Assembly (NCBI GenBank): GCA_019635215.1
Contig: JAHBZZ010000005.1
Span: 115,470-179,469 of the forward strand
Source of the DNA: Nitrosomonas sp.
GTDB taxonomy: Bacteria > Pseudomonadota > Gammaproteobacteria > Burkholderiales > Nitrosomonadaceae
Reading direction: 5' to 3'
Length of the DNA: 64,000 nt
Part shown: positions 42,772-52,965 of the stretch, one piece after another
Position numbering within the stretch: position 1 is the first letter of the stretch
Layout: every line of letters begins with the position of its first letter
The notes under the pieces: generated by a model
What the model was told of the DNA's origin: nothing
Seen by the model: the letters and a program-made list of their open reading frames with translations, nothing else
The model's database searches: none
Translations under genes and position numbers: made by a program

Positions 42772-44364
42772 ATGAATACCGCTCAATCTGATTCTTTTTC
42801 TAATTCTTTTCGCCATCTTTGGCTGTACATCACTGTTTTTATCACCGGTGCCGCAGTAATGGTCATCGAGTTACTTGGTACACGGCTGATTGCACCATTT
42901 TACGGCGCAAGCCTGTATGTATGGACTTCAGTGATCGCAGTGACGCTGATCGCTCTGGCTTTGGGGTATTTCATCGGCGGACACTGGGCGGATCGGACAA
43001 GACGGGCCGGACTGGCATTCATTATTGCTTTGGCGGGTTTTTTGACGTTGCTGGTACCTTGGCTGACGGCCCCCATACTTCTGGCTACCGATCCACTGGG
43101 GTTACGCATGGGCACGTTTATCAGCACACTCGTGCTGTTCACGCCGAGTCTGTTCATGCTCGGCATGGTCGGGCCATTTGCGGTCAAGCGCGCCACATCC
43201 AGTCTGGACGGTGTGGGCGCCAGCACCGGCTCGATTTATGCCGTCAGCACGGTGGGTAGCGTTATTGGTACACTTTTTCTGGGCTTTTATCTGTTTCCCC
43301 AGGTCGGTTCGCGTGAAATCTTTATCGGATTAGGCATCGCCCTACTGGCGCTCTCCTTTTTTGTTATTTATTTTGAGCGCGAACACATCAGACCCGCGTA
43401 TGCCTTGCCGTCTGTTGCCGTCATTACACTGGCCGGTGCCATTCTGTTGCCTTATATCATGGTATCAGGTAACCAGTTGCTGACCAGTGAAGATCAATTT
43501 CAGACACAGTTTGAGCGTGAAAGCCTGTATGGATGGGTACGTGTAATCGATAATCCCAATGATAATTACCGGCTGCTGACCGTCGATGCATCCGCCATCG
43601 GCGCCGCCACACTCAGCCGTGGTGAAAATATATTGACCTATCAGGAAATCGTATCTTTACTGCCTGCACTGGCACCCGACATGAAGCATGCGCTGCTGAT
43701 CGGACAAGGCGCTGGTCATATGGTGACAACACTCAAGCGACATGGGATCCGGACGGATACGCTGGAAATTGATCCCGTTGTCGCTGAAGCGGCGCGCGAT
43801 TATTTTGATTTTGCGCCAACCGGCAAAACCATTATCGGCGATGCGCGCTATGAAATCCGTAAACTGCAGGGACCTTATGATTTGATCATTCTGGATGTTT
43901 TCACCGGTGGCGCCGAACCGGTTCATCTGCTAACGGTGGAAACCATGCGGCAATTACAGGCATTGCTTTCCGATCACGGTATTATGGCACTCAATTTTGT
44001 CGCTTTTTTTGAGGATGGCAAGAACCCGGCGCTGGCTTCTGTCGCTAAAACACTGGCACAGGTATTTCCGCATCAGATTACATTGATTTCCGAACCCGGC
44101 CATGAATTCAACGATTTTATTTTTCTCGCGGCCGATTTCCCAATTATTATCGAGTCCGACAATCCGGACAAAGCTGTCGCTGTAAACCGTTTGCGCTACG
44201 ATCAAAGCCACTGGCTCAAACAACGGGTTGTTCATCTTGACTGGAGCCATGGCGTTATTCTGACAGATAACCTGAACCCGCTTGAGTCCATGCAAACCCG
44301 GAAATCGGAACAGTATCGCCTGATGATGACCGACTCAATCGGCCTGAATCACTTTATCCGTTGA
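42772..44364 (+). CDS. Membrane-fused spermidine synthase-like protein
   Basis: A 530-residue protein. Six or seven transmembrane helices fill residues 18-230 (AAVMVIELLGTRLIAPFYGASLYVWTS and following), and a spermidine-synthase-like Rossmann domain fills the rest, with HALLIGQGAGHMVTTLKRHG (SAM-type loop), DTLEIDPVVAEAARDYF and GDARYEIRKLQGPYDLIILDVFTGG. Such fusions are common in bacteria but their product is seldom shown to be spermidine. The gene is preceded by dyad promoter 5, tying it to the secreted-protein regulon. It converges on recN with a 15-bp gap. Confidence 0.85.
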   Translation: MNTAQSDSFSNSFRHLWLYITVFITGAAVMVIELLGTRLIAPFYGASLYVWTSVIAVTLIALALGYFIGGHWADRTRRAGLAFIIALAGFLTLLVPWLTAPILLATDPLGLRMGTFISTLVLFTPSLFMLGMVGPFAVKRATSSLDGVGASTGSIYAVSTVGSVIGTLFLGFYLFPQVGSREIFIGLGIALLALSFFVIYFEREHIRPAYALPSVAVITLAGAILLPYIMVSGNQLLTSEDQFQTQFERESLYGWVRVIDNPNDNYRLLTVDASAIGAATLSRGENILTYQEIVSLLPALAPDMKHALLIGQGAGHMVTTLKRHGIRTDTLEIDPVVAEAARDYFDFAPTGKTIIGDARYEIRKLQGPYDLIILDVFTGGAEPVHLLTVETMRQLQALLSDHGIMALNFVAFFEDGKNPALASVAKTLAQVFPHQITLISEPGHEFNDFIFLAADFPIIIESDNPDKAVAVNRLRYDQSHWLKQRVVHLDWSHGVILTDNLNPLESMQTRKSEQYRLMMTDSIGLNHFIR

Positions 44365-44379
44365 GCTTTCCTGCCCGCT

Positions 44380-46065
44380 TTACTTTTCTTCCGTTGGCTC
44401 TGTATTGCCGTGCAGCATTTCAGCAGCATGCCTGCGCGTTGCGTCGGTAATTGTAACGCCCCCCAGCATGCGGGCAATTTCCTCAATCCGGGCAGATACA
44501 TCAAGTACCTTGATCTGACTGTTAATCTGCCGGCCGCCTTCCGCACCCGATTTCATGACCTGCCAGTGATGGTCGCCTGTCGCAGCCACTTGCGGTAAAT
44601 GTGTAATGCACAGCACCTGTCGTGTATGACCTAATCGCCTGAGCAACTGCCCGACGATTTCGGCAACACGCCCGCCGATTCCGACATCAACTTCATCAAA
44701 AATCAATGTCGGCGCCATTCCGGAACTACTGGCGATGACCTGCAAGGCCAGGCTGATGCGCGACAACTCACCGCCGGATGCCACTTTAGCCAGTGGTTTA
44801 AGTGGCAGGCTTTTATGCGCGGCGACCTGAAACTCAACCTGTTCCAATCCATTTACTCCGCTCTGCTCCAGCGCAGTCAATGTCACTGAAAAAATACCAC
44901 CCGTCATTGCCAGTATCTGCATGGATTCGGTAACGGCCTGACTCATCTCTTTCGCTGCTTTGGCACGTTTTGCACTCAACTTCCGAGCCTGCGTCTGATA
45001 AGCCTGCAGCGCGGCATGTTCCTGTTCGGTCAGTTGATCCAGATTCCCGGCATGATCCAGCGCATCACGTTGCGCCATGAGTTTTTCCAGAAAATCAGGT
45101 AACTCTTCCGGTTGTACGCGATACCTTCGGGCCAGATGGTGTATTGCGGCGATGCGTTGCTCGATTTCCTGCAGGGATTGCGGATCCAGATCCAGTTGCT
45201 GTCGGTAGTGGCGTAATTCATAGATACTTTCCTGTACTTGTATCTGTGCCGATTCGAGCAAACCAATCATGGTTTGCAATTGCACATCATATTCTGCCAC
45301 TTGCTGTAGCTGACTTTTAACCGTATTGATCCGGCCAAAGACCGCTGTTTCATTCTCGGACAATGCATCGATCGCCGATTCAGTAGCTTCCACCAGACCG
45401 GCAAGATGCGACAGACGATGATGGTCGGTTTGCAGACTTTCCCATTCGGCACATGAAACATTCAGATCGGAAAGCTCGCCGATCTGCCACACAAGCTGCT
45501 CCCGTTTGTCGAGAATATCCGACAGTTGCTGCTCGCACGCGATTCTCTGACGCTGCAGATTCTGCCAGCTTTTATATGCCGTTTTAACGTCCTGTGCCAG
45601 TTCACGGCAATGGGCAAAAGCATCCAACAATTCACGTTGCGCATCCTTCTGCAGCAATAGCTGATGTGCATGCTGGCTATGAATAGCGACCAGATACTCA
45701 CCAGCCGAGCGTAATTGCTGTAATGTCGCGGCATGCCCATTTATAAATGCGCGTGACCGCCCGCTTGAATCCAGAATCCGCCGCAACAAACAGTCATCTG
45801 TGTCACTTTGCAAATCCTGTTCATTTAACCATGCTGACAACTCAGTTAGTGTACGGATATCGAATAAAGCGCTGATTTCAGCCCGCTCGCAGCCTTGCCT
45901 GATTTGGTTGGCATCGCCCCGCTCCCCCAGAACCAGCGATAGTGCATCAATCAAAATCGATTTCCCCGCACCGGTTTCTCCGGTCAGAACGGTAAAACCG
46001 GGTGAAAACTCGAGCGCCATCCGGTCAACGATGACAAAATTCTGGATACTTAAGTGTTTGAGCAT
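44380..46065 (-). CDS. recN: DNA repair protein RecN
   Basis: A 561-residue SMC-like ATPase of double-strand-break repair. Walker A GETGAGKSILIDAL (residues 29-42), a long central coiled coil, then the ABC signature LSRISLALQVIAS and Walker B LIFDEVDVGIGG. The first residues MLKHLSIQNFVIVDRMALEF are typical. It overlaps nothing but follows nadK by only 13 bp in the leftward direction, so they are co-transcribed, a common nadK-recN pairing. Confidence 0.96.
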   Translation of the reverse strand: MLKHLSIQNFVIVDRMALEFSPGFTVLTGETGAGKSILIDALSLVLGERGDANQIRQGCERAEISALFDIRTLTELSAWLNEQDLQSDTDDCLLRRILDSSGRSRAFINGHAATLQQLRSAGEYLVAIHSQHAHQLLLQKDAQRELLDAFAHCRELAQDVKTAYKSWQNLQRQRIACEQQLSDILDKREQLVWQIGELSDLNVSCAEWESLQTDHHRLSHLAGLVEATESAIDALSENETAVFGRINTVKSQLQQVAEYDVQLQTMIGLLESAQIQVQESIYELRHYRQQLDLDPQSLQEIEQRIAAIHHLARRYRVQPEELPDFLEKLMAQRDALDHAGNLDQLTEQEHAALQAYQTQARKLSAKRAKAAKEMSQAVTESMQILAMTGGIFSVTLTALEQSGVNGLEQVEFQVAAHKSLPLKPLAKVASGGELSRISLALQVIASSSGMAPTLIFDEVDVGIGGRVAEIVGQLLRRLGHTRQVLCITHLPQVAATGDHHWQVMKSGAEGGRQINSQIKVLDVSARIEEIARMLGGVTITDATRRHAAEMLHGNTEPTEEK

Positions 46066-46078
46066 GATTTAAACCGGC

Positions 46079-46951
46079 TTAATGCAATTCGCTCCAGCCT
46101 AGTTTTTCACGCAACATCCGATAGTAACTATGATTCACGGAATGCAGCAGACGGACTGTTTTTGGAAACCGCCGTACGATAATCCGGTCGGATTGCTCGA
46201 GATCGAAATTCGAGTGACTGTCACAGTGCACACGCGAATCCAATGAACTGAGCATATGAACTTCAATACTGGCGTCAGGACCGACGACAATCGGGCGATT
46301 ACTCAATGTATGCGGACATACCGGCACCAACTCAATCAAGTCAAGACTCGGATGCAGAATCGGCCCCCCCGATGATAATGCATAGGCTGTCGATCCATTG
46401 GGCGTGGCTACGATCAACCCGTCTGAACGCATGGTATTGACATATTCGTTATTGATACTCACTTGAAATTCGATCATACCGCTACTCATGCCGCGGTAAA
46501 GCACAACGTCATTGAATGCCAATGCATTAAAAACGCTGTTGTTATCACGTATCACTTCGGCATACAGAAGCATGCGCCGTTCCGTGGTATATTGCCCCTG
46601 GAGCATCTCATTCAGCGTTTCCAGCATACTGTCTGTTGACAAGTCGGTCAAAAATCCGAGCCTGCCCTGATTGATGCCTATCAATGGCACATCGTACGAA
46701 GCCAATATGCGCGCAATATTCAGCATGGTGCCATCACCACCCATAACAACGGCGAGATCGGCCTGTCGCCCGATTTCTTCAAGTGTCAATGCTTTGTATG
46801 TATCCGTAGACATATGGGAAGCTGTCAAGTGGTCGATATATACTTCATATTGCAATCCTGTCAGATACTCGGCAAGATCGAGTATTAATACCGCAATTTC
46901 CTGATTATTATGCTTGCCGATCAACGCTATCGTTTTAAATGGATAACTCAT
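46079..46951 (-). CDS. nadK: NAD kinase
   Basis: A 290-residue ATP-NAD kinase making NADP. The catalytic GGDGTMLNIAR (about residues 71-81), the NAD-binding GINQGRLGFLTDL, and TPNGSTAYALSSGGPILHP are all present. Length is usual. It is divergent from hrcA and upstream of recN, an order seen in many betaproteobacteria (hrcA-nadK-recN). Confidence 0.96.
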   Translation of the reverse strand: MSYPFKTIALIGKHNNQEIAVLILDLAEYLTGLQYEVYIDHLTASHMSTDTYKALTLEEIGRQADLAVVMGGDGTMLNIARILASYDVPLIGINQGRLGFLTDLSTDSMLETLNEMLQGQYTTERRMLLYAEVIRDNNSVFNALAFNDVVLYRGMSSGMIEFQVSINNEYVNTMRSDGLIVATPNGSTAYALSSGGPILHPSLDLIELVPVCPHTLSNRPIVVGPDASIEVHMLSSLDSRVHCDSHSNFDLEQSDRIIVRRFPKTVRLLHSVNHSYYRMLREKLGWSELH

Positions 46952-47287
46952 TGCCGAATATTAAGAAATAATGAAAATACGCTGGAAAGATTCAAATATT
47001 ATGTCTCAGTTGCTTGCATTTTAACGCTCATTTTACCGTTACATGAGTAAGATACAAACCATAAAACCATTGACGCGCTTTTATTCAAACACAGTAGAAT
47101 CATTGATTGAAACCAGTTCAATTGAAATTTTTCACAACTTCAACAATCAAAAACCGAAATTAGATTTACAACAACGAAAAAATGCCGACAAATCCATATT
47201 AGCACTATTATAAGGAAGTAAGCGGAATACACTGTCTCAAAACACAAAGACGGCATTAATATTCAAAGAATGTTGTAAAATTAACCT
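46952..47287. other. Divergent intergenic region, nadK/hrcA
   Basis: About 336 bases. A promoter-like TTGACG (47070-47075) with TAGAAT 19 bases on points at hrcA but the spacing is long. A half of a CIRCE element (TTAGCACT, near 47199) occurs without its inverted partner, so I do not call an HrcA site. No gene or RNA seen. Confidence 0.35.
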
Positions 47288-48307
47288 ATGCTTAATGAAC
47301 GCGCCCAAATACTATTAAAAACACTGGTAGAACGCTATATCCACGAAGGACAGCCTGTCGGGTCGCGCTCACTTTCCAAGTTTTCCGGATTGGAATTAAG
47401 TCCCGCCACAATACGCAATGTTATGGCCGATCTGGAAGAAATAGGGCTGGTCATGAGTCCGCACACGTCTGCAGGCAGAGTACCGACAGCTAAGGGATAC
47501 CGCTTTTTCGTCGATGAACTCCTGGTCATCAAATCACTCGGGGAAGATGAACTTATTCATCTGGAAAACCAATTATTGCCGGATAACCCATCGCGTCTTA
47601 TTAATTTAGCTTCACAACTGCTGTCCGAGCTGACCCATTTTGCGGGTATTGTCGTAACCCCCAAACGCACCGGCGCCGTTTTCCGGTATATTGAATTCAT
47701 GGCGCTATCGGAAAAGCGGATTCTTTTGATCATCGTTACCCCGGAAGGCGATGTGCAAAACCGTATCATTTTCACTGATACTGCTTACAGCCAGTCCGAT
47801 CTGATCGAAGCCGGCAATTTCATCAATCAACACTATGCCGGCTGTACGCTGGATGAGATCCGCAGCCGTATTCACAAAGAGCTTAAACAACTCCGACAAG
47901 ATATGATCTGCCTGATGAATGCAGCAATTGAAGCCGGTGGTGCCGCTGTCAATGAAAACAGTGAGATTGTCGTGCTCGCCGGTGAACGCAAATTGCTCGA
48001 CACGCTTGATACTTCGGAGAATCTGACTAGCCTCAAAAGGCTTTTTGAGATTTTCGAGCGTAAAGCCAAATTGCTGCAACTCCTCGAATTTAGCCGGCAT
48101 GCTCACGGTGTGAAAATATTTATTGGCGGAGAATCCGATATTACCGCGTTTGACGATTTCAGCGTGATTACAGCATCTTACAAAATGGAAGGCTCTGTGG
48201 TAGGAACAATCGGTGTTATCGGGCCCAGGCGTATGGCTTATGAGCGCGTCATTCCGATTGTTGACATCACCGCCAAACTGCTTTCCAGCAGTCTCGCACA
48301 ACAATGA
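47288..48307 (+). CDS. hrcA: Heat-inducible transcription repressor HrcA
   Basis: A 339-residue repressor of groESL and other heat-shock operons via CIRCE sites. N-terminal winged helix with LNERAQILLKTLVERYI and GLELSPATIRNVMADLEEIG, then SAGRVPTAKGYRFFVD, followed by the GAF-like HrcA domain ending GTIGVIGPRRMAYERVIPIVD. It is complete. No chaperone genes lie in the window. It is followed 53 bp later by hemH in the same direction, a pairing known in betaproteobacteria. Confidence 0.95.
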   Translation: MLNERAQILLKTLVERYIHEGQPVGSRSLSKFSGLELSPATIRNVMADLEEIGLVMSPHTSAGRVPTAKGYRFFVDELLVIKSLGEDELIHLENQLLPDNPSRLINLASQLLSELTHFAGIVVTPKRTGAVFRYIEFMALSEKRILLIIVTPEGDVQNRIIFTDTAYSQSDLIEAGNFINQHYAGCTLDEIRSRIHKELKQLRQDMICLMNAAIEAGGAAVNENSEIVVLAGERKLLDTLDTSENLTSLKRLFEIFERKAKLLQLLEFSRHAHGVKIFIGGESDITAFDDFSVITASYKMEGSVVGTIGVIGPRRMAYERVIPIVDITAKLLSSSLAQQ

Positions 48308-48360
48308 TACATCCAATCTGATAAATCGCTATCAGGTCTCACACACCCAATTTCCAAATT

Positions 48361-49449
48361 ATGCACACCGAATCCGATTATCAACATGGCTCACCTGAAA
48401 GTATCGGTATCCTGCTCATTAATCTTGGCACACCGGAGTCACCGACTGCGGCGGCACTGCGGCCCTATCTAAGGGAATTCCTGAGCAATCCACGTGTCAT
48501 CGAGGTTCCACGTATAATCTGGTGGCCAATCTTGTATGGCTTTATTTTACCGTTCAGACCCAGGCAATCGGCTGAAAAGTATGCATTGATATGGACACCG
48601 GAAGGCTCGCCCTTGAAAGTTCATACCGAGCGACAAACGGCATTATTGGCGGAAAGATTGCACAATACTTTGAACGCCCGAGTGATCGTTGAATATGCTA
48701 TGAATATTGGCAATCCATCGGTCGCCAGTGTACTCGATAAAATGAAGGGCGCAGGTTGCAACCGCATTCTGGTTATTCCATTATTTCCGCAATACGCTGC
48801 GAGCAGCACAGCCGCAGCCATGGATGCCACTTTTGCAGCGCTGAGCCGAATGCGAAATATGCCTGCCATCCGCACTGTCAAGCAATATCATGATCATCCG
48901 GGTTATATCGCTGCACTGACACAGAATATCCGCGATTATTGGGAACAGCATGGGCAGCCGGACAAATTGATTATCAGTTTCCATGGCATACCCCGTAAAA
49001 ACCTCGAGAAAGGCGATCCCTATTATTGTTTCTGTCAAAAAACAGGACGCCTGCTGGCCGAAGCACTGAATTTGGATCACGCACAATATCAGATTTGTTT
49101 TCAGTCCCGTTTTGGCCGGGCGCAATGGCTGCAACCTTATACAGCAGACACTCTGAAAAATCTCGGCAGAGCTAAAACCCGACGAATTGATGTCGTTTGT
49201 CCGGGATTTGTTGCGGATTGCCTCGAAACCCTTGAAGAAATCGCTATTGAAGGAAAAAAAATCTTTACTGAAGCGGGCGGCAATGATTATCACTATATCC
49301 CCTGCCTCAACGAACGCAGTGATTGGATCGCCGCACTGGCCGATATCGCTCAATCCAATCTGCAAGGGTGGCTGGAATCCGAGCCTGCTTCATCCGAAAC
49401 ATTTTACCAATCTAAAACACGTGCACTACAATTGGGTGCCACCAAATAA
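48361..49449 (+). CDS. hemH: Ferrochelatase
   Basis: A 362-residue ferrochelatase inserting Fe(II) into protoporphyrin IX, the last step of haem synthesis. [26 protein letters not shown] begins it. The metal-site His lies in [23 protein letters not shown] and the acidic partner in [10 protein letters not shown]. It is cytoplasmic or membrane-associated. It sits after hrcA and ahead of the convergent XrtA locus. Confidence 0.95.
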   Translation: MHTESDYQHGSPESIGILLINLGTPESPTAAALRPYLREFLSNPRVIEVPRIIWWPILYGFILPFRPRQSAEKYALIWTPEGSPLKVHTERQTALLAERLHNTLNARVIVEYAMNIGNPSVASVLDKMKGAGCNRILVIPLFPQYAASSTAAAMDATFAALSRMRNMPAIRTVKQYHDHPGYIAALTQNIRDYWEQHGQPDKLIISFHGIPRKNLEKGDPYYCFCQKTGRLLAEALNLDHAQYQICFQSRFGRAQWLQPYTADTLKNLGRAKTRRIDVVCPGFVADCLETLEEIAIEGKKIFTEAGGNDYHYIPCLNERSDWIAALADIAQSNLQGWLESEPASSETFYQSKTRALQLGATK

Positions 49450-49501
49450 GCTTAGGAAAACTACCTATAGACAGCTCCCGGTCCGCTGGGTCATGTCTAA
49501 T

Positions 49502-50383
49502 TTATTTTGAATCGATGAGCTTAATCCAGTCGTAAGTCCATTGAGCAACTTGATCACGCCACACACGGTGCGAAAAAGTATGATTTGCATCAGGTAAATT
49601 CTGTTGTTTAACATTTGCAAGCAATTTCTGCCATTTATTAGAATTTTTTACTAAATCCAGAAATTCCTTAGCTGTCAGATCATTACCACTGGTAATTACT
49701 AGCAATTTGCCATCAAATATTTTTAAACCGGAATACATACGCTCTTGCAGCGTAAGATTAGGATTATTATCTTCAAAGTATTCTGACTGATTTTTTGACT
49801 CAGATTTAAAATAGCTACTTATAAAATCTTTTATAAATCTAACCACAGAGTATAGAGAGGCATAAAAATCAAATTTACCTGATAAAAACTTTTTCCACAG
49901 CCCTGAATCAAATAACCGTTTGAAATAGTAATGCTTAAAATATGTCTTAGCTAGACTAGATTCTGTTCTAACCCAAGGATTTATCAAAACAAGTCCACTT
50001 ACGCGCTTATCGGTATGAGCATAAAACGCTGCAGCAGTAGCGGCATCACACAAACCCCACAATATAATTTCCTTGATATTGGGAATCTCAAGATAAAACT
50101 GATCGATAGCTGACTTCAAATCATTATCTATTTCTTCAAATGTTCTTATATCGCCCTCACTATCCCCCATACCTCGGACATCAAAACGCATTACCGGAAC
50201 ACCTTTCGCAGCAAGATAACGTGCGATTAATGTAAACTGCCGGTGACTTCCTACTCGGTATTGTGGTCCGCCAACCACAATCAAAACACCTTTTGAGGTT
50301 AGCAGGTTTTCAGGTACACTGATTATTCCATATAACCAAGATTTTTGACATAAAAAACCGCATGCTCTTTCCTCAAACTGCAT
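49502..50383 (-). CDS. Exosortase A system-associated hydrolase 1 (TIGR03100 type)
   Basis: A 293-residue alpha/beta-hydrolase-fold protein, last gene of the XrtA locus. GVLIVVGGPQYRVGSHRQF and MRFDVRGMGDSEGD are fold motifs. The nucleophile elbow reads LWGLCDAATAA, with Cys112 where Ser is usual, and a late His lies in PDANHTFSHR. This Cys form is characteristic of the family as I know it. It overlaps hydrolase 2 by 11 bp. Its substrate is unknown. Confidence 0.85.
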   Translation of the reverse strand: MQFEERACGFLCQKSWLYGIISVPENLLTSKGVLIVVGGPQYRVGSHRQFTLIARYLAAKGVPVMRFDVRGMGDSEGDIRTFEEIDNDLKSAIDQFYLEIPNIKEIILWGLCDAATAAAFYAHTDKRVSGLVLINPWVRTESSLAKTYFKHYYFKRLFDSGLWKKFLSGKFDFYASLYSVVRFIKDFISSYFKSESKNQSEYFEDNNPNLTLQERMYSGLKIFDGKLLVITSGNDLTAKEFLDLVKNSNKWQKLLANVKQQNLPDANHTFSHRVWRDQVAQWTYDWIKLIDSK

Positions 50384-51236
50384 AATAATTTGTAAATACT
50401 TTTGTAGTTTCGACCAGCAGTTGTGGGCATTCTACAATTTCTTGAGTTGCCCAGAAAAATGGGCCTATGATTGGATGAAAATACAAATGATCATTTTCTT
50501 TTTTCCATGTATCTATGATCTTGCTTTTAGCTGGAGTATTTGACTGTGCCATGTCCGATACGATATCAAACCAGTGAATTTCTCCTTGTGTTGCTACTAT
50601 TTCACTGAGCTTAAGATTATCAATAGCCTCTATCAATTCCGGGGCTACTTCATAACCGGCAACTTCAAGTATCTTTCCAGCAGATGATAATTTACGCAAT
50701 TCATTGACACTATGGGGGCTTTGACTATCATTAGAATAGAAATTATTGACTAGATTCATACGCAAAAATTGTGTTACATATGACTGGCCATTTAAAATTG
50801 GTTGCCACAGTACTATATTCTGAATATTAAAATCACTGTTAAAATCACGAACAAAATCCAGCGTCAGTAAAGCACCCAACCGCAATCCCCATAGATTAAC
50901 ATGACCAGACGAGGTATTCTCCTTTATCCATCTCAAAGCGCATAAAATATCCTGTTTCCAGATATTCCAACGTGATTCGCTAAATTCACCATAACTATCA
51001 CCACAACCAAACAAATCGATTTGGAGAACGCCATACCCCAGATTACTAAATGCTCTTGCTTGAAGCGCCACCATATGCCTGGTCTTATTCATTTCATCCC
51101 CGAGTGGATGAATATACAGAAAAGTGCCACTAAAAGATTTACCTGAACAAGGCGGATAGTAAATGCAGAAACATCTTCCTGAGTCTGTTTCTAGGAAAAA
51201 AGGTCTAGCTGGGTTAGAATCGGTAGATTCATTCAT
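50373..51236 (-). CDS. Exosortase A system-associated hydrolase 2 (TIGR03101 type)
   Basis: A 287-residue alpha/beta-hydrolase-like protein. GTFLYIHPLGDEMNKTRHMV and LQIDLFGCGDSYGEF are fold motifs. At the nucleophile elbow it has LWGLRLGALL, so Arg119 stands where Ser or Cys would be, making classical hydrolysis doubtful. Its start overlaps the acyl-carrier-protein stop (ATGA) and its end overlaps hydrolase 1, so all three are translationally coupled. Confidence 0.8.
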   Translation of the reverse strand: MNESTDSNPARPFFLETDSGRCFCIYYPPCSGKSFSGTFLYIHPLGDEMNKTRHMVALQARAFSNLGYGVLQIDLFGCGDSYGEFSESRWNIWKQDILCALRWIKENTSSGHVNLWGLRLGALLTLDFVRDFNSDFNIQNIVLWQPILNGQSYVTQFLRMNLVNNFYSNDSQSPHSVNELRKLSSAGKILEVAGYEVAPELIEAIDNLKLSEIVATQGEIHWFDIVSDMAQSNTPAKSKIIDTWKKENDHLYFHPIIGPFFWATQEIVECPQLLVETTKVFTNYYAV

Positions 51237-51484
51237 TCTGCCAATTTTTGATCTACAAAACTACTCAAACTACCCAATGTTTTAAAAATATCTGCAGTTA
51301 TTTCATCGTCATCAATCGTTAAATCAAAATATTCTTCTATTGTAGTAATGATATTGACCACAGCCATAGAATCCAATTCAGGGATATTACCTAATAAATC
51401 TGAATTTTCGGTCAGTAAATTTATTCTGTCATGAATACATAATACATCACACAGAATCTTTTTTACTTCTTCGAAGTGTTGCAT
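51233..51484 (-). CDS. Acyl carrier protein, exosortase A locus
   Basis: An 83-residue acyl carrier protein with the phosphopantetheine Ser39 in PELDSMAVV and the acidic helix EEYFDLTIDDDEI. The ATG at 51484 is taken because GGAG stands five bases before it. Related loci usually pair this carrier with an acyl-CoA ligase-like and a decarboxylase gene; neither is here. The 225 AT-rich bases on its upstream side (51509-51733) show no gene. Confidence 0.85.
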   Translation of the reverse strand: MQHFEEVKKILCDVLCIHDRINLLTENSDLLGNIPELDSMAVVNIITTIEEYFDLTIDDDEITADIFKTLGSLSSFVDQKLAE

Positions 51485-51733
51485 GTTTACTCCATAAGTT
51501 TTCAACAAATCAGAAATTTAAAAATATATTTAATAGCCAGAAACTAGCGACCATCTTCCAACTGATCATACATAGTCCAGTTTGTACCATTTTTTCGGTC
51601 TAATCCACAAATTGAACTCTGGTTCCCGATATTAAATACAGTAAGCATCATACTTGTAATAATTCTACTTTCAACTATCGTTATTTTTCGGAGGAGATTA
51701 CTCTATTCAAATACATACAGTGACGCAGTGTTT

Positions 51734-52891
51734 TTATTTGACTTCAACTCTTAATTGATACAACAGGCTATCGTAAACATTCATATAGCTATTAATCATT
51801 GCCGCTATAGAAAAATACGTTTTAATTTTATTTCTTGCAAAATCACCGTGTTTTCCCAATAAGTGTGGTTGAGTATAATATTCTTGAATAGCATTTATTA
51901 GTGCAACTTCATCTTTAGGTTCAATCAAAATACCTGAGCGGGCTTCTTCTACTAGCTCTACATTGCCACCAACACGTGTTGCCACAACAGGTAAACCACT
52001 GGACATAGCTTCCAAAATAACGTTTGAGATTCCCTCGCCCAAAGAAGGCAATACAAATAAATTCATTTTTTGCATTAATCTTGGAATATCTGACCGTTCT
52101 CCAGGTAACCAGATTAAATTTTTATAGCCGGACTCCTGTACCATTCTAATGCATTCTTCTCGGGCACTCCCATCGCCTACAATAATAAGCCGTAGATTCT
52201 TTCTAGCTTCCGAATTTTTTTCAAGAAGCCTTATAAAGGCTCGTATTAAAGTTGGATAATCCTTGACTGCCTCTATTCTACCTACACTACCAATAACAAA
52301 AGCATTTTCAGTAAAGAAGTCATTCATATCATGATCAATAGATTGACACGCACGAACGGAGAAGCGATTACAATCAACACCATTATAAATTTGAACAACC
52401 CGATTCGGTGAAATATGCAATAGATTAATCAGCCATCTTTCTAAATCCTTACTGACTGTAACAAATTGACTGACAAAAGGATAAATCATTCTGCGTAACA
52501 AGTTATATTTAAAATTTTCTCCTGCCAGATCGGATATATCACGACCATGCTCGCTATGAACACGAATTTTAATACCTGCTGCTGCTGCTACCAACTGAGC
52601 TTCTAAAGCAGCAAGATTACGAGTATGAACAATATCCGGTTTTAGCTGACGAAGTAATTTAAAAAGCTTGAAATACATTCGAAAGTCATATCCTTCACAC
52701 TTATGTAGCGCAAAAATCTCGACATCGTCCCTAGCTATTCTATTTCGAAAATCTGTGTACCCTTCCAAGCAGATAACCACATGACGATAACGATTATATG
52801 GAATATTATTAATCAGATTTACTAAACCATTTTCCAATCCACCAACACCAAGGCGATAGATGATATGTGCAATTAGAGGTGGGTTTTGCAT
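51734..52891 (-). CDS. XrtA-associated glycosyltransferase (TIGR03088 type, GT4)
   Basis: A 385-residue GT-B glycosyltransferase. IIYRLGVGGLENGLVNLINNIP begins it; the donor-site region is IGSVGRIEAVKDYPTLIRAF and the E-x7-E-like motif is PSLGEGISNVILEAMSSGLPVVAT. This is the TIGR03088 family restricted to PEP-CTERM/EpsH systems, building the repeat unit on the inner face of the membrane. The gene is 75 bp downstream of xrtA in the operon direction. Confidence 0.88.
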   Translation of the reverse strand: MQNPPLIAHIIYRLGVGGLENGLVNLINNIPYNRYRHVVICLEGYTDFRNRIARDDVEIFALHKCEGYDFRMYFKLFKLLRQLKPDIVHTRNLAALEAQLVAAAAGIKIRVHSEHGRDISDLAGENFKYNLLRRMIYPFVSQFVTVSKDLERWLINLLHISPNRVVQIYNGVDCNRFSVRACQSIDHDMNDFFTENAFVIGSVGRIEAVKDYPTLIRAFIRLLEKNSEARKNLRLIIVGDGSAREECIRMVQESGYKNLIWLPGERSDIPRLMQKMNLFVLPSLGEGISNVILEAMSSGLPVVATRVGGNVELVEEARSGILIEPKDEVALINAIQEYYTQPHLLGKHGDFARNKIKTYFSIAAMINSYMNVYDSLLYQLRVEVK

Positions 52892-52965
52892 AAACCGGTT
52901 TGAATTAACATAAAAATAGTTTTTCTAAACTTTATTTATCGCGATAAAAAAAACATCTTCAGAAA

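Noticed and set aside
47190-47215. CIRCE element upstream of hrcA
   Set aside because: Only one half (TTAGCACT) is present; no matching GAGTGCTAA follows within the required 9-base spacing.
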